The notes under the pieces were generated by a model that was given only the letters and a program-made list of their open reading frames with translations, was not told where the DNA came from and searched no databases. Positions 20,893 through 31,649 of a stretch of DNA of 64,000 bases are shown piece after piece. Each line of letters starts with the position of its first letter. The first letter of the stretch is position 1. Position numbers and translations under genes: made by a program. The stretch comes from Adiantum capillus-veneris (Eukaryota > Streptophyta > Polypodiopsida > Polypodiales > Pteridaceae): positions 126,981,018 through 127,045,017 of the forward strand of contig CM043968.1 in assembly GCA_014529385.2 (NCBI GenBank), given 5' to 3'.

Positions 20893-21394
20893 CTAGGAGA
20901 TGGTTTCGGGCTTTATGTTAACCGATTGGAGAATATCATTGAGCTTGGAGATGGCTTCTTCGAGAGTGTCCTCATCGGTGCACCAGGGTGAAGGAAGTCC
21001 CCCAATCCTAATGTCGAGGCCAAGGGATTCTTGTAGCCGATGTCCTTGTAAAACCGTATATACCTTAGTGTCAATCTCCTTGGTAATGGCATGTGTGGGT
21101 GAGTGGGCTTGTGTGACCTTTTCCTCAATTTGCTTCACCTTGTGGCTGGTGAGATCTACTAGCCAAGTCAAATCGTGCCTCAAGTTCGCTAAGACGAGCT
21201 TTGAGGTCACAATTTTCTTCTATAACTCGGTCCAAGGCCTCTTGGAGTTGTCCGCCGATGTGGTGAGCCTTGTTCAAGGCCGCTACGATGGCGGAAAAAC
21301 TAGGCCATGTTCTCGTGGGCATTTTTGGTAGTGCTATCTTTGCCTCCGTCGACATTATCCTTGTAGGTCAAGAAACCCTTGTTCAAGAAATCCA
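20893..21394 (-). pseudogene. Broken coiled-coil ORF, function unknown
   Basis: On the minus strand two overlapping frames form one plausible product: LNKAHHIGGQLQEALDRV and ENCDLKARLSELEARF in the first, then KVKQIEEKVTQAHSPTHA and DEDTLEEAISKLNDILQSVN to a stop at 20893 in the second, with a shift near 21150-21190. A third frame upstream starts MDFLNKGFLTYKDN at 21394. The leucine/glutamate heptads suggest a coiled coil. It resembles the N-terminal part of a retroelement gag in style, but no diagnostic motif is present and no family is claimed. Confidence 0.35.
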
Positions 21395-21752
21395 TTGTGT
21401 GACCCTCTCTTTCTCTAATGCACTTAATCAAGCCTGACACAAGTTGAAGAATCTATTGCGAGCACCTTGGAGTGGAGCAGTGCCTAGAGAACGTGGTGTG
21501 TACTAGGGTATGTGTCAGAGCTAGAGCATCATGGCGGCCGTGGACAGAGCTAGAGCGTGCAGCTACGACAGGCAACAGAGCTCGAACATCGTTGTGGTCG
21601 TGGAGAGAGCTAGAGAAGGCAACATAGCTGAGATTAGGGGAAGCGGGCGAGGCTTTGGCTAACGCCCCCCACAAGGCATCCCTCGTCCAGGGGGGGAGCA
21701 TGCGGCAGTGCAGGAAGAAGAAACGAAGCGGCAGAGAGCTAGGTTACGTGAC

Positions 21753-21824
<72 letters not shown>

Positions 21825-22543
21825 GGTGCGCACATGCGTGCGTTCAGAGCTGCGTTCGGCCAAAAAGAGCCTTCCACATCAGCTGGTCCCGCCACGCACC
21901 TGTCCTCAAAAACCGGATAGCGAACGTCGTCATCGTAATGGAGCACCCCCACTTCATAATGATTTGCAAGGTTCACAAAACGTTGGAAACGCGGGAAGAC
22001 GACTGCGCTGCCTGCAGGCCTGCAAAAGCTGCAAACTGCAGGGCGGGAAGTTGACTGAACTGCCTGCAGACCTGCAATGCTGAGCTCAGCAGAAAATCAA
22101 CGATCTGTGGATTGAATGAACGCTATGCATGTGCGCATTACATAGTTGGGCAGCACCCGTTCAAGATTGAACGACCGGGAGGGTGAACGGTGCATGTGCG
22201 CTTTACATGAGAGTTATGAAATGCTACAGATTATGGTTAGAAAAGTCATATGTAATAAGTAGGTAGTCTAGTTGCAAAAGCCGGGGGTGCAAATGGTACT
22301 TCTAGATTGTAAATACCATCCATTTGACCCCTCACACTCTAATTTTGGCTAACCTAAGGGAGCCTTAGTATATAAGGTACCTAGGTCACTTTTGTAAAGG
22401 ACAATTTTTATCATAATCAAAGTTTTAAGCTGCCGTCGATTGTGTGTGAGAGAGGAAGAGAGAGAGCGTGAGCTTCATCTTGGCGCTACTCCTCACTCTT
22501 TCATCACATTTTAGATCTAACTGCACCATTGAGCTAGCCTTTG
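21395..22543. other. No gene recognised; (CT)n and CTGCAG-rich patch
   Basis: (CT)n at about 21753-21822 is followed by a GC-rich patch with repeated CTGCAG/CCTGCAGRCCTGCAA text (22005-22080). Frames here are driven by the microsatellite. 22440-22470 has (GA)-rich sequence. The left LTR of the next element begins at 22544. Confidence 0.5.
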
Positions 22544-22553
22544 TGTCGTGCAG

Positions 22554-22735
22554 CTTCGCTCCCATCCTAAGAAAGATGCCAGAAAAATGCACATCAACTT
22601 TGTTTGAAGCTTACATGATACGGGCAGCAGATTTCATGATGAGGTTGCTCGACAGGGGCTGCTGAAGAAAGATGTTGTGCTTGGGGATGCTTTAGTCGGT
22701 ATGTATGCCAAATGGGGGGTACCAAGGTTTTCGAG
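22554..22735 (+). pseudogene. PPR gene fragment inside the gypsy LTR
   Basis: One frame reads HDEVARQGLLKKDVVLGD followed by ALVGMYAKWG, the characteristic plant PPR (PLS-type) wording in which ALVDMYAKCG is usual. PPR proteins bind organelle RNA. Upstream GGCAGCAGATTTCATGATGA and downstream ACCAAGGTTTTCGAG (TKVFE) fit the same protein family only after frameshifts. The same fragment lies in the 3' LTR at 30302-30482. This is a captured, non-coding remnant. Confidence 0.7.
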
Positions 22736-23339
22736 TGATTGGTATTGCTTGGGTAGCATGTATGCCAAACGTGGTGCCCTTACATAAGCTATGGCCGACC
22801 TCAAAGGGGCATGGCCGCCCGCTCAAGTTCAAATTAATGGCTGCCCAAATTGATTGGCCACTATACATGCCAAATGTGATGCCCTTCAATGCCGCCCAAG
22901 AGCTTTAAACAAATGCCCGCCCAAAGCCAAATAATAAAGGCCGCCCTCCCAATGGGGTAAATTAAGTTTTTTCTAGTGTAAAAGCAAAGCAAGAAAAGAA
23001 GCTAATGGCGAGCAACAGCAGCGATGAGCGCAGGAAGGGAGTGAGGAGGTTGCAGCGTCTTGTAGAGGGCACAACAGCAAGCGAGCATGAAGCGAGAAAT
23101 GACAAGGAGCTCCTCGCGACCCAATTCGGTACCAACCGTGTAGTGTTTGATGCAACCCAAAAAACCGCCTGCCACGTCATAGGAAGGGTACCCATTAGTG
23201 ACATCGCTAATGGCTAGGCGCTTTTTTTAGCAAGAGGGAGGCACTTGCAACCTATAAAGGAAAAAGGGCGGCTCTTGGGGGCTCTCTCTCGTTTTTTTTG
23301 GGAGCTCTCTCCCCTTTTTGAAGGGACTGCCTTCTCTCC

Positions 23340-23690
23340 CGAGAAGGAATCTAAGAAGCCATAATCCTTAACACACATTAGCCGAGCCTAATCTCTAATC
23401 TATTAATCCATAACCTTAAGCTCTAAACCGAGCCACTGTAATCCTAAGCTCTAGACTAAGCCCATCATAATCTACTGAATCCTATTGCTAAGCCAGCATC
23501 TTAATCCAAAACCCCATATTCATTCGAATTCTATATTCTTCTCTTTCATTTAAGCCGTAATCTTAAGCCATAAAATCCAAGCCTCAATTCTAAACCGAAC
23601 TTCTTATGCCATAAACCTGAGCCACAATCATAAGCCAAATCGAAATTTCTAAGCCGTTTGAAACTGAAGCTCCCATAGCCATAGCGGAAG
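23340..23690. repeat. Degenerate AAGCC/TAAGCYNTAA repeats
   Basis: Phrases such as AAGCCATAATCCTTA, GAGCCTAATCTCTAATC, AAGCTCTAAACCGAGCC, AAGCTCTAGACTAAGCC and AAGCCGTAATCTTAAGCC recur with irregular spacing of about 12-40 bases. They are within the U5-side part of the 5' LTR. Function unknown. Confidence 0.6.
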
Positions 23691-24036
23691 GTAAATCGAT
23701 TCTCTTTCAATCTTGAAGCAGCAGGAGGGAACGAATCAGATCAGTAATGATTGTCTCAATCAGCACCTGGATTAAGACAGGTTCAACCTTGTAGGGAGCA
23801 TAAACGCCTCTTTTAATGATTTATTAATCATGGATACTGTTTATTGTTTGGTTTAAGTTAAACTGTTTGTTTTGAGATCTATTTCCGTTAATTGTGTCTA
23901 CTGCCACTCTTTTCCCCGCACCTCTCACAGCCAGGCGCCCGGTGCCTCCTCGACTCACCTTTCGAATACAACTCCCCCGACATTCTTGGTGAACCCAACG
24001 CAAAATGAGGCGGGGTGAGCGGTGTTGTAGAGAAAG

Positions 24037-25243
24037 ATGTCGACACCGCAAGAGGCATCCATGCAACAAATGATGCAGCAGTTTGCTGCGTACATGCAAC
24101 AACAACAGACTGCCCAACAACAATATAATTTGCAAGAGAGGATCCATAAAGCTTGGCACACAATTACCGAGAAATTGTAGCGATTTGAAGGCCGGGATAT
24201 TAGCAAGTTTTGCAATATCTACGAGCAGGCAATGGAAGATAATGGAGTCGATGATCAGAATGCAGTGGAAGGATTCCACTTAATTGTAGAGCCGAATGAA
24301 AGAAATTCAGGCGGTTCAAGGCCCAAATTGGTAGGATTTCAAGAAGGCGCTTCAGGAGGAATACTTCCTTGAGGATTTGCAAAGGGAAACCAGACAAAGT
24401 TTTATGAAGCGGCTGTAGAAGAAGAACAAAAATCTATCTGCACGAGAATTATTATGGGAATTTGAGAAGAAATTCGACCAATTGTCCTCGAGAGAGCAAC
24501 ATTCAATGAAGGATCAGAAGGTTGAATTGTTCATTCAGGCTGCTGATCCACGACTTCAAAAGAGTCTAGTGCAATTGTTGAGGATCCAACAGGAGAATCG
24601 GGCTTACTTAACATCCGGCTGGAAGATAGTCATTGAAGAAGTAAATATGATCGTGAAACGACAGATGAGAGTTGATAAGGTGATCCTGCCTGACATCATG
24701 GATGTTGTGGAAGAGGAACCTAAGGAGAAGACAACCTCGGCAATAATCAGAGTGGAGGAGCCAGTTCTTGATGAATTGGTGAAAGGTATTCAAGAATTAA
24801 ATTTGAATTTTAAACCTGTAAAATTTGAAGCACTAGCTGCAAAGGGGTCTACTTCTGAGCCTAGACAGCAACCTCCATGCAAAGACTGGGACCGATGCAT
24901 GTGGTGTGATAGTGAAGACCACAAGTACGTTAAAGAATGTGATGAATTTGATGAATCTTACAAAAGGAACGTGGTTTTTTGGAAGGACAAGAAGATTCAC
25001 CTTAGGGAAATAGGTGAGATGCTCCGCCTGAACTTCGGTAGAGGTGGCATGAAAAAGATAGGCGAAGAGATTCAGCATAATGTTGCTCTTGTGGAAGCAG
25101 CTACATATGGGCTGCAAGTCTGCGAAAAGGGTGATGATGATGCTGCAGGTGCCAAGGGTCAATTGTGGTCTTATGCTTTGAAGACAGCAGAAACAGGGAA
25201 GGTAACTTATGGGAAGCTGCAACAAGTAGGGAATTCAATTTGA
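24037..25243 (+). pseudogene. Gypsy gag with zinc knuckle
   Basis: From the ATG at 24037 the frame gives a Q-rich N-terminus (MQQMMQQFAAYMQQQQ) then RIHKAWHTITEKL, a TAG at 24178 (CAG changed by transition is likely) and RFEGRDISKFCNIYEQAM, the start of the gag matrix-like region. After frameshifts, 24482-25243 is open (DQKVELFIQAADPRLQKSL ... ) and ends with a CCHC-like CMWCDSEDHKYVKEC, with one residue more than the canonical spacing before the last cysteine. Gag would form the particle and bind RNA. Confidence 0.8.
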
Positions 25244-25267
25244 GAAACCACAGGGTGGACTGATCTA

Positions 25268-25690
25268 GTGGATTTCCTCTCAATGTATGCGTTCATTGCG
25301 AAGTCTCAAGCTAATGAGGCTATGGTGAAGGAAAAGCGGAAAAGAGATGAAGAAGCTCTTGGGACATCGAAAAGGACAACGAGATTTAACAAAAAAAAAA
25401 AAGAAGGACCTACTCCTAAGCCCGCTCCTGAAGTGGTGATGGAGGAGGCACCCAAGGACAAAAAGCAAGGTAAACCAAGGGGACCCTCATATACGCTTAA
25501 GTCTGACATTGAATTAGGTACGGATTTTAAGAAATTTTTTGAAGAGCGCATTCTAAATAGCAAAGTGGAGCTCACATTGGGTGATATTTTAAGTATTACC
25601 AAATGTGAGTTTCACGAGGAGATTATTGATATTATCAAAAGAAAGCGGCAGATACCAAGTGAACAAGAGCCGGAGTCAGTTAAGAGCTAG
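25268..25690 (+). pseudogene. Gypsy gag-protease linker ORF
   Basis: A 140-codon open frame with a basic/acidic low-complexity stretch (KRTTRFNKKKKEG) and SYTLKSDIELGTDFKKFFEE, followed by LGDILSITKCEFHEEII. This arrangement precedes the protease in this gypsy lineage. No enzymatic motif. It ends at TAG 25688, 25 bases before the next frame in another reading phase. Confidence 0.65.
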
Positions 25691-25714
25691 GCAGTTTGCC
25701 ACATTGAAGCAATT

Positions 25715-26383
25715 TTGGATGATTATGAAGATTATTTGGTAGATCTTGAAGAAGAAGAAGAATCAAGGTCTGTGGTGGTGTCAAATCCAACCGTACTAGA
25801 CGTAAGGCATGTTCATTTCAATGAAGATGAAGACAGTGAAAGTATACCAAGGAGTCACTTTTCAAGGACTCATTGGGCAAGAGCAACAACCGAAACAGTT
25901 GTGAAGCTTGGCGACATTGAAGAACCAGTCTTAGCACTCATAGATCATGGATCGGAGATCAATTTGATGGCTAAAAGCTTGCACAAAAAGGGGAAATTGC
26001 CTCTTGATGTGGACCATGGTTGGCGGATTCGAGCTGCCAATATGTTTCCAGGTGACCTCTATGGTGCATGTGCCAATGTTAAGGTAACTGTAGGGGATGT
26101 CTGTGATGACCAAAATTTATTTATACAGGAGCATTCCTCTTATCCATTAATTCTAGGGCAACCCTACATTACGACTGTGCGAATGAAAACCAAGGTGTTG
26201 GATGATGGCTCGGCCTATGCCAGGGTTCGAAGCCGAGATGGTAAGAAAGCAGTACAATTCTTGATTGTATGTGTTGACCATGCCAGGAACAATGATAGTC
26301 TACGTGATCATCCAATGCCAAAGATACGCAAGGAATTTAGAGAACACAGGTTTGCACAAGATTTTCTCGGAGTGCCATTATAA
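25715..26383 (+). pseudogene. Gypsy aspartic protease
   Basis: Open for 222 codons. The acidic start (DEDSESIPRSHFSRTHWARA) leads to EEPVLALIDHGSEINLM, where DHG takes the place of the more usual DTG/DSG in the retroviral-type aspartic protease active site; ALIDHGSEINLM is a lineage-typical form. IEEHSSYPLILGQPYI-type text follows (flap and second hydrophobic segment). The protease would cut the gag-pol product. RT begins after several stops downstream. Confidence 0.8.
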
Positions 26384-26723
26384 AGCGGGACTATGGTGGT
26401 ACAAGTGAGGAGAAGTTCTTGCAAAGAGAAGCTTTCTCTTCAGGGCTTTTGGGGTTAACATCTAAGGTTCAGTATCTTCCATAAAATTTAATGACTTGCC
26501 AAAGTGGGAAAAATAGTATGTTTTAGGTATCCAAAGTGAAGTGCAGGGATGTGATGTGCTTGAATCAAATGATGTGATTTTAGGAATCTTTGAAGAGGTA
26601 TCTTACATAGATACTATGTCAGAGCTTGAGGAGATCGGGCAACACAGGTTACAAAGCGGAACTGAAGTGGTTAAGGTCCATTCCATGGACATGTATGATG
26701 AGTTAGGTATATAGGAAGCACTC

Positions 26724-27680
26724 ATGCATATTGAGGATGATTCAAGTGAAGCAGTTGAAGCACAGATACAGACAAAATATAAGATTGTTGCAAAGAAAGT
26801 GAGGCCAGTGGCTACACCGCTGCTAGAAGGAAGTGATGGGATGATCAAGGAGGCTTCTCGACAACCTATACTCAGGAATCCAAAGAACATAGGGCATAAG
26901 TTTACTAAGGAGACATTGCAGCAACTGAAGGTTGGAGAAGATGGTTTCCTCAACAAAGAGGAGATCAAATGTTTTCAAGGTATGCTCAAAAAACATGGTA
27001 AAGCTTTTGCTTTTGAGCCAAGTGAGATTGGGTGTGTGGATCCTAGTGTTGTTTCACCTATGGTTATTTTCACTCCACACATGCCATGGAACGTGCATCC
27101 TATTCCAATTCCTAAAGCTCACTTGCCGAAGCTTATCAATTTGCTTAATGAAAAGATTCAAATGGGAATTGTGGAGCCATCATGTGCACCGTATTCTAAT
27201 CAATGGTTTACTATTCCAAAGAAAAATGGTACTTTAAGGTTTATATAGGATATGCAGCCTACTAACAAGGTAACAATCCGCAATGTGGGTGCTGGCCCAA
27301 TTGTGGATGAATTTGCTGAGTCCTTTGCAGGTAGATCTATTTACTCCATGGGTGATCTTTATTTAGGATATGATCATTTCCAGTTAGCTTTGGAGAGCAT
27401 GGATCTTACTACAATGCATACTCCTCTTGGTTTGGTAAGGATGTGCCTTTGCCACAGGGTGCTACTAATTCAATAGATCATATGAAGAACGTCATGAATA
27501 AGGTATTAAGGGACTTTATCCCACATGTTATTATGCCTTTCATCAATGATCTACCAATTAAGGCTATGAAGAAGGATCAAAAGATGAAGCAAAAGACGAG
27601 AGGGGGTGTCGATAGTTTGTTGCTCAACATATTGTTGACTGTGATGCTAGTTTATCGAGGCTTGAAGAAGTTAACTTAAC
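26724..27680 (+). pseudogene. Gypsy reverse transcriptase
   Basis: 26724-27248 gives PWNVHPIPIPKAHLPKL, MGIVEPSCAPYSNQW and FTIPKKNGTLRFI, the start of gypsy RT. A TAG at 27246 (probable CAG) precedes DMQPTNKVTIRN. 27252-27476 holds YSMGDLYLGYDHFQLAL, the motif with the first catalytic aspartate, then a frameshift and LPQGATNS. The second catalytic site reads MPFINDLPIK at 27534-27563, with N where the first aspartate of the DD pair is expected. The enzyme is inactive. Confidence 0.85.
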
Positions 27681-27845
27681 ACTTTCAGGTCAAAAATCAA
27701 CTTTTGGTGCTAAGGAGGTCTTAGTTGTGGGACATATGTGCAGTTCTAAAGGAAGAAGACCAAGTCCAGCAAAAGTCGAAGCTATCCAAAAGATGAAGGA
27801 AACATGTTCTTCGGTTACTGAAGTTCGTCGATTCTTGGGTGCTGT

Positions 27846-28390
27846 GTGTTCTATTGTATTTGGCTGCCACACTTTGCTCATGTCGTAGAGGTGTTGTATC
27901 AATTGCTAAGAAAAGGTAAAAGGTTTGTTTGGGAAGAAGTTCACACAGAAGCTATGAATAAATTAAAGAAGATGCTTCTTGAGGCTCCGAACTTGAGGAA
28001 AGTTGATTATAAATGCGATAGGCCAGTTATTTTTACATTTGACACTAGCCCGACAGGTATTGGATGGGCTATAGGTCAAGATGATGCTGAAGGACACAGG
28101 TATGCAGTGAGATTCGGAGCTAAGGTGCTCAATGCTCGTCAACGAGGTTATCCACAGGCTAGGAGGGAACTTTGGGGCATTGCTATTGCTCTAAGGACTG
28201 ATAAAGAATACTTTATCGGAGCTTTTGTTGTGGTAGAGATAGATTGCTTGCCACTGATAGGGATGATTGCAAACTGCTCTACTCCGGACATTGCCATGCT
28301 ACGATGGATAGCCTATATTAAGTCTCTTAACCCTGAATTTTGTCATATTGTAGGTAGAGATAATCATGTTGCAGATATGTTATTTTAACA
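27846..28390 (+). pseudogene. Gypsy RNase H, first copy
   Basis: Reads VEVLYQLLRKGKRFVWEE then MNKLKKMLLEAPNL, the connection to RNase H, then FTFDTSPTGIGWAIGQDD, ARQRGYPQARRELWGIAIAL and CHIVGRDNHVADML. These are the usual gypsy RNase H motifs with D, E and D candidates. The frame stops at TAA 28386 because the segment is followed by a second copy. Confidence 0.8.
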
Positions 28391-28740
28391 GTTGACACTA
28401 GCTCGTGAGGTATTGGATGGGCTATAGGTCAAGATGATGCTGAAGGACACAGGTATGCAGTGAGATTCAGAGCTAAGGTGCTCAATGCTCATCAACGAGG
28501 TTATCCACAGGTTAAGAGGGAACTTTGAGACATTGCTATTTCTCTAAGGACTGATAAAGAATACTTTATTGGAGCTTTTGTTGTGGTAGAGACAGATTGC
28601 TTGCCACTCACATGGATGATTGAAAACTGCTCTACTCCGGACATTGCCATGCTACGATGGATAGCCTATATTAAGTCTCTTAACCCTAAATTTTGTCATA
28701 TTGCAGGTAGAGATAATCATGTTGCAGATATGTTATCAAG
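28391..28740 (+). pseudogene. Gypsy RNase H, tandem second copy
   Basis: A direct duplicate of 28038-28383, period about 353 bases. It repeats the GWAIGQDDAEGHRYAVRF segment through AGRDNHVADMLSRA and then continues into integrase, so it is this copy that keeps the original junction. It has a TGA (28527-28529) where the first copy has TGG. Confidence 0.85.
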
Positions 28741-30246
28741 AGCTAGGTTTGAAGATGAAGAAGAGATGCTAACCACGAGTGATGATGTTGGCTTGAAGTT
28801 CTACATGTCCTCTTATCTACATGCCAATTGCGGAAACATTGCTCATGTTTTTGAAGTATTGTTTGAAGAATTTTATGATGGAGATTGGCTTATGTTTGGC
28901 CGCTACCTAAGTACTCTCACTAGACAAGAAGGATGGAGTGACCAATGTTTGAAGAAGATCAGGAAAAAGGCATATGGCTATTTCCTGAAAGATGGACATT
29001 TATGGAAGCAACCGAAGCGCCCACTAGGGGTACCACAACGAATTATTTGTGATAAAGCAACTCAACAGCAGGTGATCAAAGAGTTTCATGAAAGTCTATG
29101 GGCTGGACATAGAGGAGTCTGGGCAACCTTTGTCAAGATTAGAGACCGGTATTGATGGAAAGGTATGTACAAAGATGTGGTTCAATTTGTGGAAACATGC
29201 TTAATATGTCAACAATATTCTAATGTGCGACATAGAGATGGATTGCATCCCACCTATCCACTGGCTATGCACTACAAGTGGGTGGTGGACCTTATTACAA
29301 TGCCAGTAGGAGTGTGGTAGATAAGGTATATTGTTCTTGCCAGAGAAGATCTTATTAATCAGGTTGAAGGCAGAGCTTTGAGTACCAAAGATACCAGTTC
29401 AGTATGCAAGTTCTTGCTTGAAGATGTTATCTCCAGGTATGGATGTGTTGGCAGAATTACTACAGATAGAGGAGAGCTGGATGCATATGAAGCTCGAGAG
29501 TTTTTTGCTCGTAAGGGCATTAAACTCGCTCTCACTACATCATATAATCCAGAAGGTAACGGAAAAAGTGAAAGAGGACATCCGCCTATTGTTAAAGCTT
29601 TAGTGAAGGTGTGTGAAGGACATATTGGTGATTGGCCTAAACTCTTGCCATTTGCTTTATGGGATGATCGCACTACACACAGTTCAGTTACAGGATTTAT
29701 GCCATTTGAATTGATGCATGGGAAAAAACCCATTATGCCTATAGAGGAAGCAATTATGACTTGGACCATAATGCCATGGGAAGAAGGTATGTCTACTGAA
29801 GACTTACTTTCTCTACGTATTCGCCAGCTTGAGAGGCATCACGAGGATATTGAACAGGCTAAAGAGAAGCTTAAGGAGTCAAGATTGAAGAATAAGGCAG
29901 CATTTGATGGAAAGCATAGACTACGTCCACATGCTATCAAAGATGGTGACTGGGTACTTGTATATGAAACCAGCCTAGAGAACCAGTACACTGCTATGCA
30001 GAAGTTGGTTAAATGATGGTTTGGACCATATGTAGTACTTCATGTTTATGATAATGCGACCTACAAGTTATGCGAGCTTGATGGCACTGAGCTCAAGGTG
30101 CATATTGTAGGGAAAAGAGTTAAGTTTTTTAAGCAACGAGATGGTGAGATTAATACTGGAGACTTCAACACATATCAACCTCCTCAAGACAATGTTACGT
30201 ATGCATCAAACGATGAGTCTGATGATGCTCTTGATGATGCTTTATA
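28741..30246 (+). pseudogene. Gypsy integrase
   Basis: Contains the HHCC zinc-binding region (EFHESLWAGHRG ... CLICQQ), then the catalytic core with aspartates in KWVVDLITMP and TTDRGELDA and the glutamate in NGKSERGHPP, followed by LLPFALWDDRTTHSSVTG and the C-terminal DGDWVLVYET / WFGPYVVLHVYD region. Integrase inserts element DNA. Stops at 29153 (TGA), 29318 (TAG) and 30014 (TGA) break the frame; W*IRY and K*WFGP contexts fit transitions. DDE residues remain readable. Confidence 0.88.
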
Positions 30247-30279
30247 AGTGCGGTTGGCACAGACCAGAGGCTGTGCAGG

Positions 30280-30294
30280 TTCAGAGGGGGTGGA
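30280..30294 (+). promoter_or_regulatory. Gypsy polypurine tract
   Basis: CAGAGGGGGTGGA lies directly before the 3' LTR start TGTCATG. Confidence 0.75.
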
Positions 30295-30531
30295 TGTCAT
30301 GTAGCTCCGCTCCCATGCTAAGAAAGATGCCAGAAAAATGCACATCAAGTTTGTTTGAAGTTTACATGATACGTGCAGCAGATTTCATGATGAGGTTGCT
30401 CGACGGGGGCTTCTCAGGAAAGATGTTGTGCTTGGGGATACTTTAGTCGGTATGTATGCCAAATGGGGGTACCAAGGTTGTCGAGGTCCGGTGCCTTCCC
30501 TGCTCACCTTTCGAATACAAATCCCGCGACA
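30295..30531 (+). repeat. Gypsy 3' LTR, internally deleted
   Basis: 237 bases: TGTCATGTAGCTCCGCTCCC through the PPR fragment, then GGTGCC...CTCACCTTTCGAATACA and CGACA, matching the two ends of the 5' LTR. The junction is at about 30484. Confidence 0.75.
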
Positions 30532-31094
30532 TCAGCAAGAGCTAGGCAACAACGCCAAGCATTCCTTGCGGAATGGAGCATACACACTCGTGCATCTATG
30601 AGATACTCATGGTCGTAAGTATATCAAATGATGTCTGTTTTCTGCCTGCAAGTATTCATTAGATTGTAGCGACATAAGCTACACATAGGTGCTCATAGAT
30701 TTCAGTTTCGGACACTTCAAAATTCTACTTTGTCTCTATACACGTTTTTCACAGATGGGTTTAGAGCTAGGATTTTGGGTGTAGACGCTTAGGGACAGGT
30801 GTATCCTAGTGAGGGGATGGTGTTCCTTGAGTTTCATATGATTCTGGTATGGTTTAGTGAGTTTCCTTCCGTTTGTGTGTATGTGGGTTGAGTGGTGTAG
30901 TTGAGAGCAATGAGATTCTAAATTGTGGTTTAGTTGGCCTTACAAAGTGTTGTATGTGTAGGATGGTCTTAGCCTGACAAGCTAAAGAGATTTCCTCAAT
31001 GTGCCTATCGTGTCATTTGTGTCCTCGATTGACATTATGTTAATCTAGGTTGTGTGCATGCACTTCATGGGTGATGTGATTCACTCCCCCAACA
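30532..31094 (+). repeat. Probable 5' LTR portion of an older gypsy-like element
   Basis: This stretch has no gene. It ends AACA immediately before a primer-binding-site-like sequence at 31095, so at least its right part should be LTR. The left limit cannot be set because no second LTR copy was recognised in the window. Confidence 0.4.
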
Positions 31095-31113
31095 TTGACG
31101 CCGTTGCCGAGGA
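31095..31113 (+). promoter_or_regulatory. Gypsy primer-binding site (older element)
   Basis: TTGACGCCGTTGCCGAGGA resembles the common plant gypsy PBS that begins TGGCGCCGTTGCCG, with a few changes. It is directly preceded by ACA, as at an LTR end. Confidence 0.65.
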
Positions 31114-31649
31114 TACAAGGACTTAGGTAGGTATTCCTACTAGCACTCGTGTGATGGTTGCTTGCTTTAGTTTCAGCTAAAGAAAGCATTTTTCTTATGT
31201 GGATCCGGAAGAGGTTATTCCACAATCAAGCGGATAGCTAGGAAGCGTGTGTCTTGCTGAGGGTCTGTGACTAGATAGGTTTAGTTAGAATTTGTAGATT
31301 AGAGTAGTTGTTGCGGTGGTTGAGTGATTTGTGAGGTGATAAAAGTGTTTGCTAGTCCGTGTGCGGCATTGAATCGTTTCTCTACTCATAGATGCAAAAC
31401 CCCATATGATTTGTAGGAGAAGCTTTAGGTAAGTGATGTGATTTTGATCTAGAGCTATTCATCATTGATGTATTTTCTTAAGTTGTTGTTTGCATTCATG
31501 ATCTCTAAAGATTCTGTTTTTGAGGAAAGCATGCAATAAAAAGAGTTATGTTGACATTTTTGCATGATTGATTGATGCTCAGCATATAAGAGAGCATGTG
31601 CAAGGGTTCTGTGTACAAAAATTGAACTTCTGTAAACTTGGACTTTATA

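Larger units (their letters stand above)
22544..23982 (+). repeat. Gypsy 5' LTR, containing a PPR fragment
   Basis: Starts TGTCGTGCAGCT and ends CTCCCCCGACA; both edges match the 3' copy at 30295-30531. The middle contains ATGCCAAA...GGCCGCCC text and an AAGCC-rich stretch. Following bases TTCTTGGTGAACCC may be the primer-binding site, but I could not match a tRNA. Confidence 0.65.
22544..30531 (+). mobile_element. Decayed Ty3/gypsy retrotransposon
   Basis: A plus-strand element with gag, protease, RT, RNase H and integrase in gypsy order between two unequal LTR copies (22544-23982 and 30295-30531). A polypurine tract lies just before the 3' LTR. The 3' copy matches only the first ~190 and last ~45 bases of the 5' copy, so it has lost, or the 5' copy gained, about 1.2 kb. 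No target duplication was found. The coding region has numerous stops, several of them CAG to TAG. Confidence 0.85.

Noticed and set aside
23888-24279. Minus-strand frames over the start of the gypsy gag
   Set aside because: Antisense to gag; no motif.
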